A DNA stretch of 64,000 bases from Puffinus mauretanicus (Eukaryota > Chordata > Aves > Procellariiformes > Procellariidae), in assembly GCA_023333565.1 (NCBI GenBank), contig JAJKFH010001585.1, positions 1 through 64,000 on the forward strand, read 5' to 3'. Within the stretch, counting starts at the first letter, position 1. Every line of letters begins with the position of its first letter. The position numbers were made by a program, and so were the translations under genes. Below are positions 52,011-63,105 of the stretch, one piece after another. Under the pieces are notes generated by a model. It did not search any database. It was not told where the DNA came from and worked only from the letters and a program-made list of their open reading frames with translations.

Positions 52011-52559
52011 TATGGTGGTCTTTGTTCTAAATTCACAGTAGAGACATAGGGAGAGGAAAACTCTGTGATGACAGAATAATCTTTTAATATCACTAGGTTA
52101 TTGAAAATAACTCTTTTTAAAAATAGTTTCATTGATATCAAGTTTCAGATTGCTTCCACCCACTTTTAGGCAATCAGCTGAGGCATCTAAGCAAGGACGG
52201 ATTCACCTCGCCTGACTTCAGGCAAATGCTGGGTGCCTAGTTCAAGCTGTCTGGTTCGAGATTTTAGATCTTGTTGCATAGTGCTTGAGAGTTTTATTTC
52301 TGACATTTGCCTTTGGAGGGATCCCAATGCAAGCTGGTGCTTATCTGATAAAGTTCAGGGCACTGGAATAAATTTTGACCAAAGAGTGGAAGAGACTAAA
52401 ATCACCATTCAGCTTCACCAACTCTTCAGACAAGACAGTCATGTCATTAACATAATGACTTGTTTTTAATCTGTAACTAGACCCAAAAATGTTAATAATG
52501 AGTAAAAGTGGAATGTGGTAAAAGCTTTATAGCTATGCTCTGCTGCAGCATCACAAAGC
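52011..52559. other. no gene recognised
   Basis: The sequence is AT-rich apart from a mixed-composition segment around 52165-52345 that may be an old repeat. No ends or family could be assigned. Confidence 0.35.
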
Positions 52560-52897
52560 ACTGCTGACAGGAGGAGACACACACCCCTGCCCCCTCTGTC
52601 ACAGTTCAAGACCAAATGATAGTGTGGAGACTAAGTAGACATGATACCAGATCATTTAATCACACATGTATGCAGTTTTACAAATTACATGAGCTTCCTG
52701 CGCTGCAGCAACCATGTGATCAATCCCCCCCCTCCAGCTCTCACAACCCTGCTAGGGTGCAGGCGTGAGTGGTGACATACCACTGTGGCCACTCAGGCTG
52801 CATCACAGAAGCCTGAGCACCTTGTCCTGTCCCCCTGGTCATGTGCCTCAGCCGGCTCCTGGTGCCAACATTTCTGCCCCACCTCTACCTTTGATAT

Positions 52898-53422
52898 TTA
52901 ATGATTGTGATGGGGGCTGCCCCCTTCTGTAGAGTCAACCAATCCCCTTATCTTTGGAGGAGGAGGAGAAAAAGGAAGACCAGATGTCCCCATCCCAACA
53001 TTCCAGGTCCCAGTGGAGCACATGGCTACAGTGACCTTTGAGACCAAGAACACAGCCCTTTTCACTTGGCAGCCACTTCCACTTTGGGGCAGCTCCACCA
53101 CTGCTCTCTGTGCATTTTTCTGCTCTATATCACAGTCTTGGTGGGCAGTTCTCAGAGTTTCTCTTAACAAGTGATTACTATTTTCTAATGCACTTGCTTT
53201 GTTTTCTGGATCATCCTTCTCTTCCTCCAGTTTCTGTACTTTTTCCACTAAAATCTTGTATGCAAACGTACAACCCCGCACTAAGGTTGTACATTTTTGC
53301 CTGTTCCCCTTATCCAGGTTGAACCCTTCCTGAAGTTGGTTTCCCAATACCCCAGGATTCTCTACCCTCACCTTCCAATAGGGGCATACATTTGGGTTAA
53401 ACATCATGTTAAGAGGTGCCAT
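52898..53422 (-). pseudogene. gag-like open frame of an old ERV
   Basis: This is the longest open frame in the window, 174 codons. Its central part (roughly residues 55-110) is strongly heptad-like and rich in Glu, Lys and Leu, predicting a coiled coil. The C-terminal third is Pro- and Ser-rich and ends at a stop. It lies directly downstream of the primer site, where gag belongs, on the same strand. No protease or polymerase follows. The reading is by position and composition rather than by a confirmed family match, and a host coiled-coil exon cannot be fully excluded. Confidence 0.45.
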
Positions 53423-53504
53423 TCATCCTCCCATCCAGTGACCAGATGGTCGTCTTTCTTGCTCCCCTTCCCACAGCTATCTGTAATTTATTCATGTAAT
53501 CATT

Positions 53505-53522
53505 ACCCCACTTCTGACACCA
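53505..53522 (-). promoter_or_regulatory. retroviral primer binding site, tRNA-Leu type
   Basis: The minus-strand TGGTGTCAGAAGTGGGGT matches the complement of the 3' end of tRNA-Leu(CAA), including the CCA tail, at the first 16 bases, with one difference after that. A tRNA-Leu primer is the feature that gives ERVL elements their name. A 16-base match by chance in 64 kb is very unlikely. Confidence 0.65.
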
Positions 53523-55906
53523 AGACATTTTAACCATAGATAAATACATAATTTTAGGAGTTACTTCCCTGTCCTGCAGGAGGTATGGCACAGTCTAGGA
53601 CAAAGGTTGGGCAGGTCAGCGTTGAGGTCCCTGCCATGCAGTGTGTGGTCCTGGAGCTGGGCCATGGGATCCCCAGGCTTCTTGCTCCATTCTCTGTCTC
53701 GATACCATCATTGGTAGGATCAGGTAGAGAAAACGTGATTCCCAATCAACCCGTTCGAGTTCCTGTGTGCTTAACACCTGGATGTTGCCATCATTGGTGC
53801 TCAAAATCTGCCCCCTGGAAGGTTCTCCATGTGTTCGCAGCTTTCTCATTGATTAACAGGTTGTTTATGTTGGAGGTGCTCCTCCATTCTTAAATTAAGC
53901 TACTTCCTTTTCCTAAAGTTCTTTTACTAACTAGAGAACTAAAGTTCATTCGCTAACACTATAGTCAACCAGATCCAACCCATGCCAACTGCTACAATCT
54001 CATCCAGAAAAAATGAGGTTATAACATTTGAAAATACTACATTTCCAACAGAAAGTGTTTTCCCATATTCCTTTGCAAGTTATTGTAATGTTTTATTTAT
54101 CTTATTATTAAAAAACTGGTACTGCAACTCTTGCATTAATTTCTTAACTTGTTTTCAATCTTTGAATTTATTCCATCTTTTACTTCTGCTGAATTAATCA
54201 CCCATCACTGCCATAGGTATCTTCTTTAACTTCTAAAACCTGCTTCTGAATAAGCTGAATATTTTCTTGCATTTGTCACTATAAGTAATTTTTTAGAAGA
54301 CTAAAATCTCTTTTGTTCCTTTCTAGGCACCATCTAAGGAAAGTGGACTGAAGCAGAACAGGTGCCTTCATTAGTGTCAAAGTTCCACCTTGATTAGTTT
54401 CAAGAAATGAGAAGAATTTCTGAGTTGTATGAAGAGATTTAATGGAGTGGAAACTACACAGAGGTAATTACAAGGTAATATACACAATTACATTTTCTTT
54501 TTTTTTTTTTACACTAGTTGTTGAATAAAAAATCTGAAGTACGACTATGAACCATTTAACAGTTAGATTCATGGAATATTCAAGAAGGAAAGAGACTGCC
54601 AGGGACCAGATTAGTCCCATTTACTTTAGTCACTTCTTCGAGGCACAAAAATTAGAGAAATCTGTTTTAGATTTTAAACAGACTTCAAAACGTGATTTAG
54701 CCCAGCTATGTATACACTGCCCTCAGCAAAAAAAAAGATTTCTTTTGTCCGCATAAAGAAATAGGGTAAATACAACCGTAACTTTAATTTAAATATAGAT
54801 AAAATAGATTTGCATATAAGTGCCCTGGCAGGCTTGTCAACTCTGTCAGGACCCAAACTGACATAGGTCTAGACCTGCAGTATTCAGCCTTGTAGGTATC
54901 ACTGTGGGTAGGTATCCGACCCAAGTATTGTGAGCCAAGCAACTTGTTTTTTTTGAGATTCTTCTGCAACAGTTAATCTAATAGGACATGGCATGCGCCT
55001 GAGCACTGGCATGGAGTCACCTGTACTACAAAATTGCTAGCACAGTCCCTAGCACGTCATTGTTAAGACCGGCTAACTTTCTCCCAGACAAAGCCTGAGC
55101 CAAAGATCATTCCCTATAGCAGTTTGAACACAGTTGGTCTATTTAGGAGGGTAAGAGAGCTTAACTGTAAAGAAAACTGCTATGCTGTGCCAATTAGCCT
55201 AAGGTTCAAAGAGTCCCTGGACTGTCTTATTTATTAACATAGCCAGAGTCTTAATGGTGGAGTTTGCAGTTGTATTTTTCTACAAACTGTTTTCAGTGAC
55301 AGATCCTTCTCTCTTTTTCTCTTCTGAAATAATTACAATTATTTACAACTTTTATTAAAACTATCATGAAGCAAATCCTACTCTTCTCACTGGGCCTTAC
55401 CTGCTATTTGATTTCAACAGTATATATGGCTATGTTTGTCTTCTGAGAATTATGTCCTTATTAAGAAATTAGAAACCTAACTTCCCTGTCCTTGTTCAGT
55501 ATAAACAGAACAGTTTTCTACTCAAATAAGAATTACACTAAAGAAATAAGGAAAAACCCATGATCAGATAGGAAAAAAAGACCCACATAAACAAACTAAA
55601 AAAACCAACCACCACCCAAAACTTCCTTGAATTCTCACAATTAAAGTTCTGTTGTACTGAATTTCATCACAGTCATGACAATATTTTACAATTCAGTGTA
55701 GAATATGTGTTCAATTATTCAACAAAGTTTCCTTGCTATGGACTTCACTAATAGAAATAAATTAAACAAGAAAAAAAATTCTTTGAATCTGAATAACATA
55801 ACTAAAAGTATGGTATTTAAATTCTTCTTTCATAAGTATCAGCAAAACGAAAACAATTCAACCTGTAATCTAAACACTACAAGGCACTATATATATGTAT
55901 AACCTG
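53523..55906. other. no gene recognised; left part may belong to the ERV
   Basis: 53523-53890 is GC-rich with overlapping open frames on both strands and may be upstream ERV sequence. From 53891 on it is AT-rich unique DNA with a poly-T patch near 54497-54511. The acceptor-like 'acactag' at 54517 leads into stops in all three frames. Confidence 0.4.
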
Positions 55907-56225
55907 CTTTTCTTTATCTTTCTTCCTCTTCCTTTTCCTCAACCTCTTTCTTTCCATTTCTCTCTCCTTCTTCCTTCCTTCCTTCTTTTCTTTCTTTTTT
56001 CTCTTTCTTTCTCTCTCTCTCTTTCTTTCTTTCCTTGTCTCTTGTCCTTTCTCTTTCACTTCTTCTTTCTTTCTCTCTCCCCTTTCTCTTTTTTATCTTT
56101 CTCACTTTCCTTCTTTCTCTCCCTTTCTCTTTCTCTCTTTAATTTTCATGCTTTCTTTCTCTCTCTTTCTTTCTCTGTTTTCTTCCTTTCTTGCCCTGCC
56201 TCTCTGCATCTCTGCCCTTCTGCAA
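55907..56225 (+). repeat. long polypyrimidine (CTTT/CT)n tract
   Basis: About 320 bp is almost entirely C and T on the plus strand, built from CTTT, CTTTCT, CTTCC and CT units, with only isolated purines. It can adopt triplex (H-DNA) structure. The overlapping Ser/Phe/Leu-rich (plus) and Lys/Arg/Glu-rich (minus) open frames are low-complexity artefacts. Confidence 0.9.
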
Positions 56226-56726
56226 CTTGGTGGTTCTTTACACTATTTTGAAGCGAAAAAATATGCAGTATTTCTCCCAGGAGTTTCTCCGATACACTCA
56301 TTTTCATTTTCTACCTCTACAGAAGACAGATCTGTTCTCTGTGACTGGATGAAAATGGTCTTGGGAGCCAACCTTATGTACACAAATAGAGAGGTGAATG
56401 TTATTGCAAGGATGCATATACTTTCACTTAAAACCTGCATAAGAAGTGGGTATTGTTCTACAATTCTATCTGACCTGCAGATATTGAGGTAGACTGTTGG
56501 TGAGCTATACACTAATGAAGTTCAGATTGCCAATTACTGACTTGTTAATTTCTGCTTTAATGATAAGAAAATGTGTCCCAGGTGAGGATTTTGCACGTTA
56601 ACACACGACAAACCTAGTCATGTATTTTGTTACTGAACATTGTTTCCACTAAAGTACTTACTCTCAAAATATGCTATTAAATTTTAAATTACCACCAAGC
56701 TGGAGTTTCTTATTTTAAAATTGTTG

Positions 56727-56757
56727 GATGGTTTTGTATTAAAAATACAAAACCATC
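56727..56757. repeat. perfect 14-bp inverted repeat with 3-base loop
   Basis: GATGGTTTTGTATT (56727-56740), a loop AAA, then its exact complement AATACAAAACCATC (56744-56757). It has no target duplication or transposon ends around it, and is too short for a pre-miRNA stem unless the flanks extend the pairing, which they do not obviously do. Confidence 0.85.
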
Positions 56758-58206
56758 TCTCTGGGGAAATGTGGATCATTTTCCTAAAGGAACTTTAATT
56801 AATTTACTTAGATTTCATATCCACTCTTTTACTCTGGGAACCCTTGACATAACTTAAAATGCAAATACTAAAAATTCCCTTTATTATGGTGAAATTACAG
56901 ACTTTTTAAAGCGTGTTACATTTCTATAACCCCAAAAGACAAACCATACAAATCAGAATGGAAACAGTTCTCGTTTTGGAACAGATTAAAATCCTCTTCT
57001 TTCTTCAAACACTACAAAGATATGCTGAGAATTTCACCTTAAAGACAGTTAAAACAAATTACCCATTATGAAGAAGGGAAAGACAAATAATATAGGGAGA
57101 AATAATGCCTGAATTTCCTACAGTAGTATCACATACAGAGACGGAATGCTGTGTTTGTGTTCAATAGTGTTCCACTGATGGAAACTCAGTTGTTCTTAGC
57201 CTGATCTGTCCTTGACTCTGGCTTAATGAACGTGTAGAAATGCAACAAGAATATGGTAAGAGAAGAATTTGATTTCAGCACATGAGAATAAGTTGGTTAG
57301 GTTTTTGAAATCACAAATCTAGAATTTCTTTCCTTTGGGTGGAATTAATTTCAACTGACTTATTGTATCTGAAAATCAGAATTCTAAGTCTGAGGCAATC
57401 ACTTCCCTTTGTAACCAATAACGAGAAATAGACATATCTGGAGAGTGAATTATCTACCTTTTCTCACAAATCAGTCTTAAAGAGGGAAGGATCAACCCTC
57501 GAGACAATTGTTTGCTTGCAGTGAAAAAAAAGAATGTTTATGTGGACTTAGTTGTTTAGAGTTAAAGGCACCAGTGACCAGTGACCATGACATCCAAATG
57601 CATATAGTCATGACTTCTGTATGAAAGGTACAAATGTTTCCTACCTTCACCCATCAGTTCAAAAATAGTTTCCCTAAACTATCATATCAATTCACTGGAT
57701 ATAAAAATAAATTACTCTCTGCTAATTTCAACTTTTCAGATGAAAGTTTTTAGTTCTCCTGTTCAAAAAAATTATATTTCAGGTGAAAATAAACTGCTTT
57801 CTTTAATACCTAAATTACAGATATTTAAATTAATAAAAGGGTATCCTATTAAAGCAGGCACTACCTGTGTATCTTTTTAAATCCCACATCTTTTTACCAG
57901 TTTCTATTGACTGACTAAACAGTGTTCAAGGATGACTGGCAGAAGTTACACCAGTGATTATCCCATCAAGCTTAAGCTTAACAGTTGGTTGCAATAGACT
58001 GTGAGGATGTGTTTGATAGAGCTTTACTTAAAGATTTATAGAAAAGCTGATACACATACAAGAGGAATATGCAGCTGTTTCAAAAAATTCAATAGTATGG
58101 AAAGATGAATATATGTATGGAAATACTTGTGTTCATCACTTAATAAGTATAATAATGGACACCTTTAGAAGGTTTGAAGATGTAGAAAATGATTTTGCAC
58201 TGTCTT

Positions 58207-58253
58207 ACACTTTGTATGGTTTAACGCTTTGCATGGTTTAACACTTTGCACAG
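58207..58253 (+). repeat. 17-bp tandem repeat, 2.8 copies
   Basis: Units ACACTTTGTATGGTTTA (58207-58223) and ACGCTTTGCATGGTTTA (58224-58240) are followed by a partial ACACTTTGCACAG (58241-58253). Units differ at two positions. Confidence 0.8.
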
Positions 58254-58726
58254 TCATTTATGCCATAGCAAAACTGACTTAAAACACCACCAGCTATCGT
58301 AGCATTCATAGTGTTACCTGACACAAGCTGAAATTATTGGATCAGGTCCCAAGTGTAGAGAATCAGCCAGATGGCTAGTAACCCATACAGCGTACCCCCA
58401 AAATTAGGGGAAAAACATCTCAGTCACTGCAGTAACCTATGAATCTGAATTTCATGAAGTGATCTGAATACCTGAAGAGAAGATTTCTCTAAAAGACAAG
58501 GGTTAAGATTGAGTTGAAGCTTAACAGCAGCATTTGAAGTTCTCTTTTGATCTTATGAAGTATTTTGGAGTTAGCCAGTAAAAAACTTTTAACAAGTAAC
58601 TTATTCAATTAATTCAATATTTCCCTTTTCATGGAATATATACTATTATCTCAATTGCTTTCAATTTACCTATAAAAAATGCAATCCTCCACATCCACTG
58701 TCTTGCTACATCTACTTTTCCTCTTC

Positions 58727-58758
58727 TTTTTTTTTTTTTTTTTTTTTTTTTTCTTTTT
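58727..58758 (+). repeat. poly-T tract
   Basis: There are 26 T followed by C and five T. The preceding sequence is also pyrimidine-rich. It could be the reversed poly-A of an old retroposed sequence, but nothing recognisable adjoins it. Confidence 0.8.
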
Positions 58759-59243
58759 GAAAAGCAAACCATATTTACTACACAACATTTTAGTTTCTGG
58801 CTATTGTGCGATTGTACTTTTTCTACTCAGTCCATTGACTCTTTTATAATCCTATGACAAAGATTGCTGTTACCAGTCACAACATATTCTCTATTGCAGC
58901 AGTTATCCTTGCAGACTCCTAGTATATAAAGCTGTCTCAACATCATCATCAGTCTAGACATGGCTCAGAGCAACAACTGGGCTGTCCGTATGATTTTGTT
59001 CCATGGAAGTAATCTAACGGGGGTAACTATGACACCAGAGATGCAAATACATAGGTTTTTACAGTGTTCAGCTCTACCACAGGAGGATTTCCTAAGGCTG
59101 GAGAAGTAATCATTAATCTTCTCAGACCCTTAATTTATTGTAAAGAAGACTGTAGCAGGAGAGGTCAAAAATGCACATTAAAATATAATGTTTCAAGAGT
59201 AGTCCATGTATGTTGCAGATGTCCATAGTCAAAGGGACAACAC

Positions 59244-59338
59244 TTTTTTTTTTTTTTTTTTTTTAAATACGCACATTTCAAATGGCTGCCTGCTCAATAT
59301 TTTACTGGGTTTTTTTTTTTTTTTGGTTGGTTGGTTTT
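59244..59338 (+). repeat. two poly-T tracts and short (GGTT)n
   Basis: A 21-base T run (59244-59264) and a 15-base T run (59310-59324) are followed by GGTTGGTTGGTTTT. These are simple repeats only. Confidence 0.75.
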
Positions 59339-62300
59339 GATTTTTGGGTTTCTTTATATAAGTTTATATTTCGTGGAAGGTATTAAAAATGTGAGATTTA
59401 GGTTCTTACAGCTGCATTGAAACTAGTCAATCTACTTGTGTTAAAAGAATTGCCTGATCTGAGGAACATATAAGTGAATACAGAAACTTGTTTAGTAGAA
59501 AGGATTGTACCAGTAGCGCAAGAATACATTACTATTTTTTGAAAAAGAATGCAGAAGAAATGAGATATAGCTGATTCTTTAATCTTGTCCTTCTTTATCT
59601 AGGCTAATATGGTCTTTGTCTTATCTGAACTGGCAAAAATAGTATAGGCAAAGAACAATGAACCATCAATGCCATAAAAAGTCAAGATTCTTAAAAAAGG
59701 TAGAGCTTATTTTTACATTTTTCAAGCTCATGAAATTAAATCATCATTATTTCATTACTAAACAAGTTTAAAAACTGGAAAATATTTCATGACCATATGT
59801 GTTTCTTTAATTTAAGGGTTTTTTTTGGCAACCAGTCACTTTTCAGGGAACTGGAACTATGCATCATTTAGAACTCTCCCCTACAAAAATGTGACTCTGG
59901 GTACTGAACTGTGAAAGCTCCATGTGTTACCATGGCTTGGCACCCATGGAGCCTAATGCTGGTTCAAGAACAACAGCAATATTTATACAGTGTTATTCAT
60001 ACGGGATGTCTCACGGTGCTTTATAATGGGAAATAAAGTAACAGAAGCAAGAAGCTAAACAAACACTCCGCCAAAAGCCCATCTGAAAGTATTGGATTTC
60101 AATCTATCCATAGCAAAAGGCAGAGCCTCAGATTTTTTGATGATGAAAGACTTTGATTCTGGAAGTGTGGAGGTGCATAATGGGGAAGAAATATTTCTTC
60201 CCCTCAGTTGACTTTAAAAACGAGAGGTTGAACATTCCACAGACTCTGTGTTCTGCCGGGGCTGAGAAGGACAATGGGGAATTATGAATTCACAGATACT
60301 GAAACAATACAAGGCCCTTAGACAATGCAGGGGAAAGATAAATAAACTGGAAATTCTTCAGGCAACAATTGTGGAAACTCCAGTTCTGGACTAATATGCA
60401 GAACTATTTCAGTCTTAGTAAAAAGCTTTGTGACAGCAATTTGTATTCAGGGAAAATAACACACTGAATATCTTAACAGTCTAGAAAAAGGGAGAGAAAG
60501 ACAAAGTTGCTCAATATCACTGACCCTGCTATTTTAAACCTGTGAATGGAGAGAAGAGGAAAGGGCAGGAGTGGGGAGGAAAGTTTATTTTTTTAAGGTA
60601 CTGAAAGGAGGATTTTTGGGCCAGGTTTCTCTGGATTCTTTGAAAATGCCAGAAAAATTTCAGCAAGAATCAGTTGGAATGAAAGTTAAAAAGAAAACAT
60701 ATATTTACAGTGGTTTAAGGTTTGTGCCATACTAAAAGAAGAAAAAAAAAATCCTGTAAATTCACCCTGAAATGTAGGACCTGAGTTGTTGAAATCATAT
60801 AGTTTGGGCACAAATAACTTTTTAATGTGTGAAATATGTGACTGCGTATTTCAATCAAATTGAAAATTTTCAATGGTGTTGAATTCTTGGGACCAGATTT
60901 TCTGCTGTTGTCAGCCATTGCAATTTTACTGAAGGCAAGGTTGTATTAGCACACCAGATTACCTCCATAGCCATCCCTAATAACTTTTCTTTTTCTTTAG
61001 GATAGCATATATACAGTTTCTCTATCTGTGATCAGATTGTTTGCAAGCTGGAGTTGGAGTGAGACTTGTTTTGGTAATTCCCAGCTAGAGTGTGATCCCC
61101 TGGCGAATCACAGACAACAGTCATAATTTAGAGCAATACCTAAATTGTTCAAATCCATGCAAGTGCAGAAACACTTAGAGTTTTAAATATCAGAAGCTGT
61201 AATCAACCTCTTGGTAACTATGTTCCCAACACACACACATATAGAGCCATGAAGAACCTTCTCCCAATTATTTTAGTTTTGTAAAACATAATCATCAGTA
61301 TATTATTTTCCTTCACAGAAAATAAACACTAGAGTCCTTAGCTTGAAAGAATAGTGTTTATTTCCTGTATTGTGATGTAGATAACTTGCATTGATCTCAG
61401 ATCTGTTAAAGACATGCCTAATAAGTAAACTTCTAATTGATTAATGAATTGCTAGCTGAAATTTAGCAAGCAAAAACAAAATCTGCTTTTGAAAGGTAGC
61501 AAAAATAACATAACAATGTAGAGCAAGGTTCCCTTTCTTCTTATTATTGAGTCTTCTGCACTGTTCAATGTGTTAAGTCGATGCATCCGTGAGAGGGTAC
61601 TGCTAATTCTTAGTGTGTCCACCTCCCCGTGACCTATTCTCATCCTAGAATCCCTCATTCCATTTTGCTGGAATTCTCTCATGCATCATTGTCCCAATAA
61701 AACCCTCAAAAAGCTAGGTCAGGAACAGTCTTAAATTATTTTCATTTCTAATGAAGCAGAGAATAAACAACACTCTAGGGACTGAGAAACATTGTAACAA
61801 AGAACTCAGGTCAGTGGGTTCCTAAATTTCTCTGGAGCTGGAGAACAATACTAAGTGACAGAGCACTTGCATTGTACAGACTTTGCATAGACAGATTTTT
61901 TTCCTCTTTTTTTAAATGAGATTTTTCATAAGGGCACTGGTAGCTTTTTCTAGGCAGCAACATTAGGAGAAAGATTTTATGTCCATTAAACAATTTCTGG
62001 AGACCACAGATTTGTGTGGGTGAACATATTGTGTACCCAAATGAAGCATCAAATTGGGAAGGCAATTTTCTAGATGGATTTGTATATTTGGAGTATTACA
62101 TAGAAACAACACCATGGTTCAATCTACCTTAAAAAACTTGAGCAACACAATAAAGGTTAAGCTCTTTTGGTTGATACTGATTTTTGGTGAAGTTTCTTTC
62201 TGATGCTGTTTATAGATAACACACAGCAGTGATCAAAACTCCAGCTGCGTCACTACCTCCTGAGTTACAATTTTCTGTCTAAATAGGTTACACAGAGTCA

Positions 62301-62696
62301 GGTGAATAGGTTAAGGAACAACTGAATGCTGTGGTTGTAATTCAAAATAGAGAAATACAGTGAGATTATCTGTTCATATCATGTTTGTTGAACTTTACTT
62401 TAGAAAACTGCAGTACCTACTTCTGAAGCATGACAGTTCTGCTAGTTGAGACCACAGGTCGATGAGATCTTTCTTCTTCTCATGCAGAGTGCTATCAGGC
62501 AGTGCTCTTCCAGCTCTATGTGCCTAGTAGATGTCATCATGTAACCTATCAGGTATCAGCCTGCTGAGATGCCAGCAGCAACATGTTCTCCTTGATAACT
62601 TCAGACTATTTCAGTTCATTTATGCTGGAGAACTGGCTGCAAGTTTTTATGCCACAAGACTTTATACAATAACTATGACTTTATCAAGTACATCTC

Positions 62697-63105
62697 TGTG
62701 GTGGGTTGACCCTGGCCAGCAGCTAAGCACCCACACAGCCGTTCACTCCTTCCCTGCCCCTTTCCCCCCAATGGGATGAGAGAGAGAATAAGAGCAAGAG
62801 CGATACAACTCATGGGTCAAGGTAGAGATAGTTTAATAAGTGAAAGAAAGAGGAAAAAAAAGGCAAAGGGAATCATTCACCACCTCCCACAAGCAGACCA
62901 ATGCCTAGCCAGTGTCTGACCCATAGCCACTGTGGAAGACAAAACGTTTGCCGCCTTCTTTGTCTAGCCCAGTTTTTATTCCTGAACATGACATTATATG
63001 GTATGGACCAATGTGGGTCAGCTGTCCTGGCTATGCCCCCACCCAGCTGCTTGACTACATCCAGCCTACTTGCTGTGGGGGGAGAGTGAGAAAAAGAAAA
63101 AGCCC
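62697..63105 (-). mobile_element. ERV LTR, 3' end intact, 5' end missing
   Basis: Read on the minus strand it ends GGTCAACCCACCACA at 62697. It has a U5 with 'taccttgacccatgag' and ATTAAA, and a TATA-like AATAAAAAC (near 62972-62980) just downstream of a decayed CRE position. U3 blocks match the 33-kb LTR ('ccacattggtccataccat' corresponds to 'cagctggccaacggggta'). The expected TGTCCTGGTTT start is absent: the sequence switches at about 63105 into a different, oppositely oriented LTR. Confidence 0.85.

Larger units (their letters stand above)
52560..53522 (-). mobile_element. ERVL-like internal fragment: primer site plus gag-like remnant
   Basis: On the minus strand the fragment begins with an 18-base primer-binding-site match (53505-53522). 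It continues through a gag-like open region (52898-53422) and then decayed sequence with stops and frameshifts down to about 52560. It is GC-richer than the flanks. The primer site type (tRNA-Leu) points to the ERVL group. A 5' LTR should lie just right of 53522, but I cannot recognise one there. 53523-53890 is open and GC-rich but unlike the LTRs elsewhere in the window, so the element is rearranged or carries an LTR of another family. Confidence 0.5.
56226..62696. other. gene-free AT-rich stretch
   Basis: This holds an exon-like 71-nt segment (56323-56393, plus), a perfect hairpin (56727-56757), a 17-bp tandem repeat (58207-58253) and poly-T tracts. The segment near 60000-60060 ('tcacggtgctttataatggg') may be an old interspersed-repeat fragment. 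Nothing else was recognised. Confidence 0.45.

Noticed and set aside
54518..54560. Acceptor-like polypyrimidine-AG followed by sequence
   Set aside because: Stops appear within a few codons in all three frames.
55877..56251. Lys/Arg/Glu-rich minus-strand and Ser/Phe/Leu-rich plus-strand frames
   Set aside because: Direct translation of the polypyrimidine tract; low-complexity artefact.
58727..58758. Poly-T tract as the tail of an antisense processed pseudogene
   Set aside because: No open or recognisable mRNA-like sequence adjoins it on the expected side.
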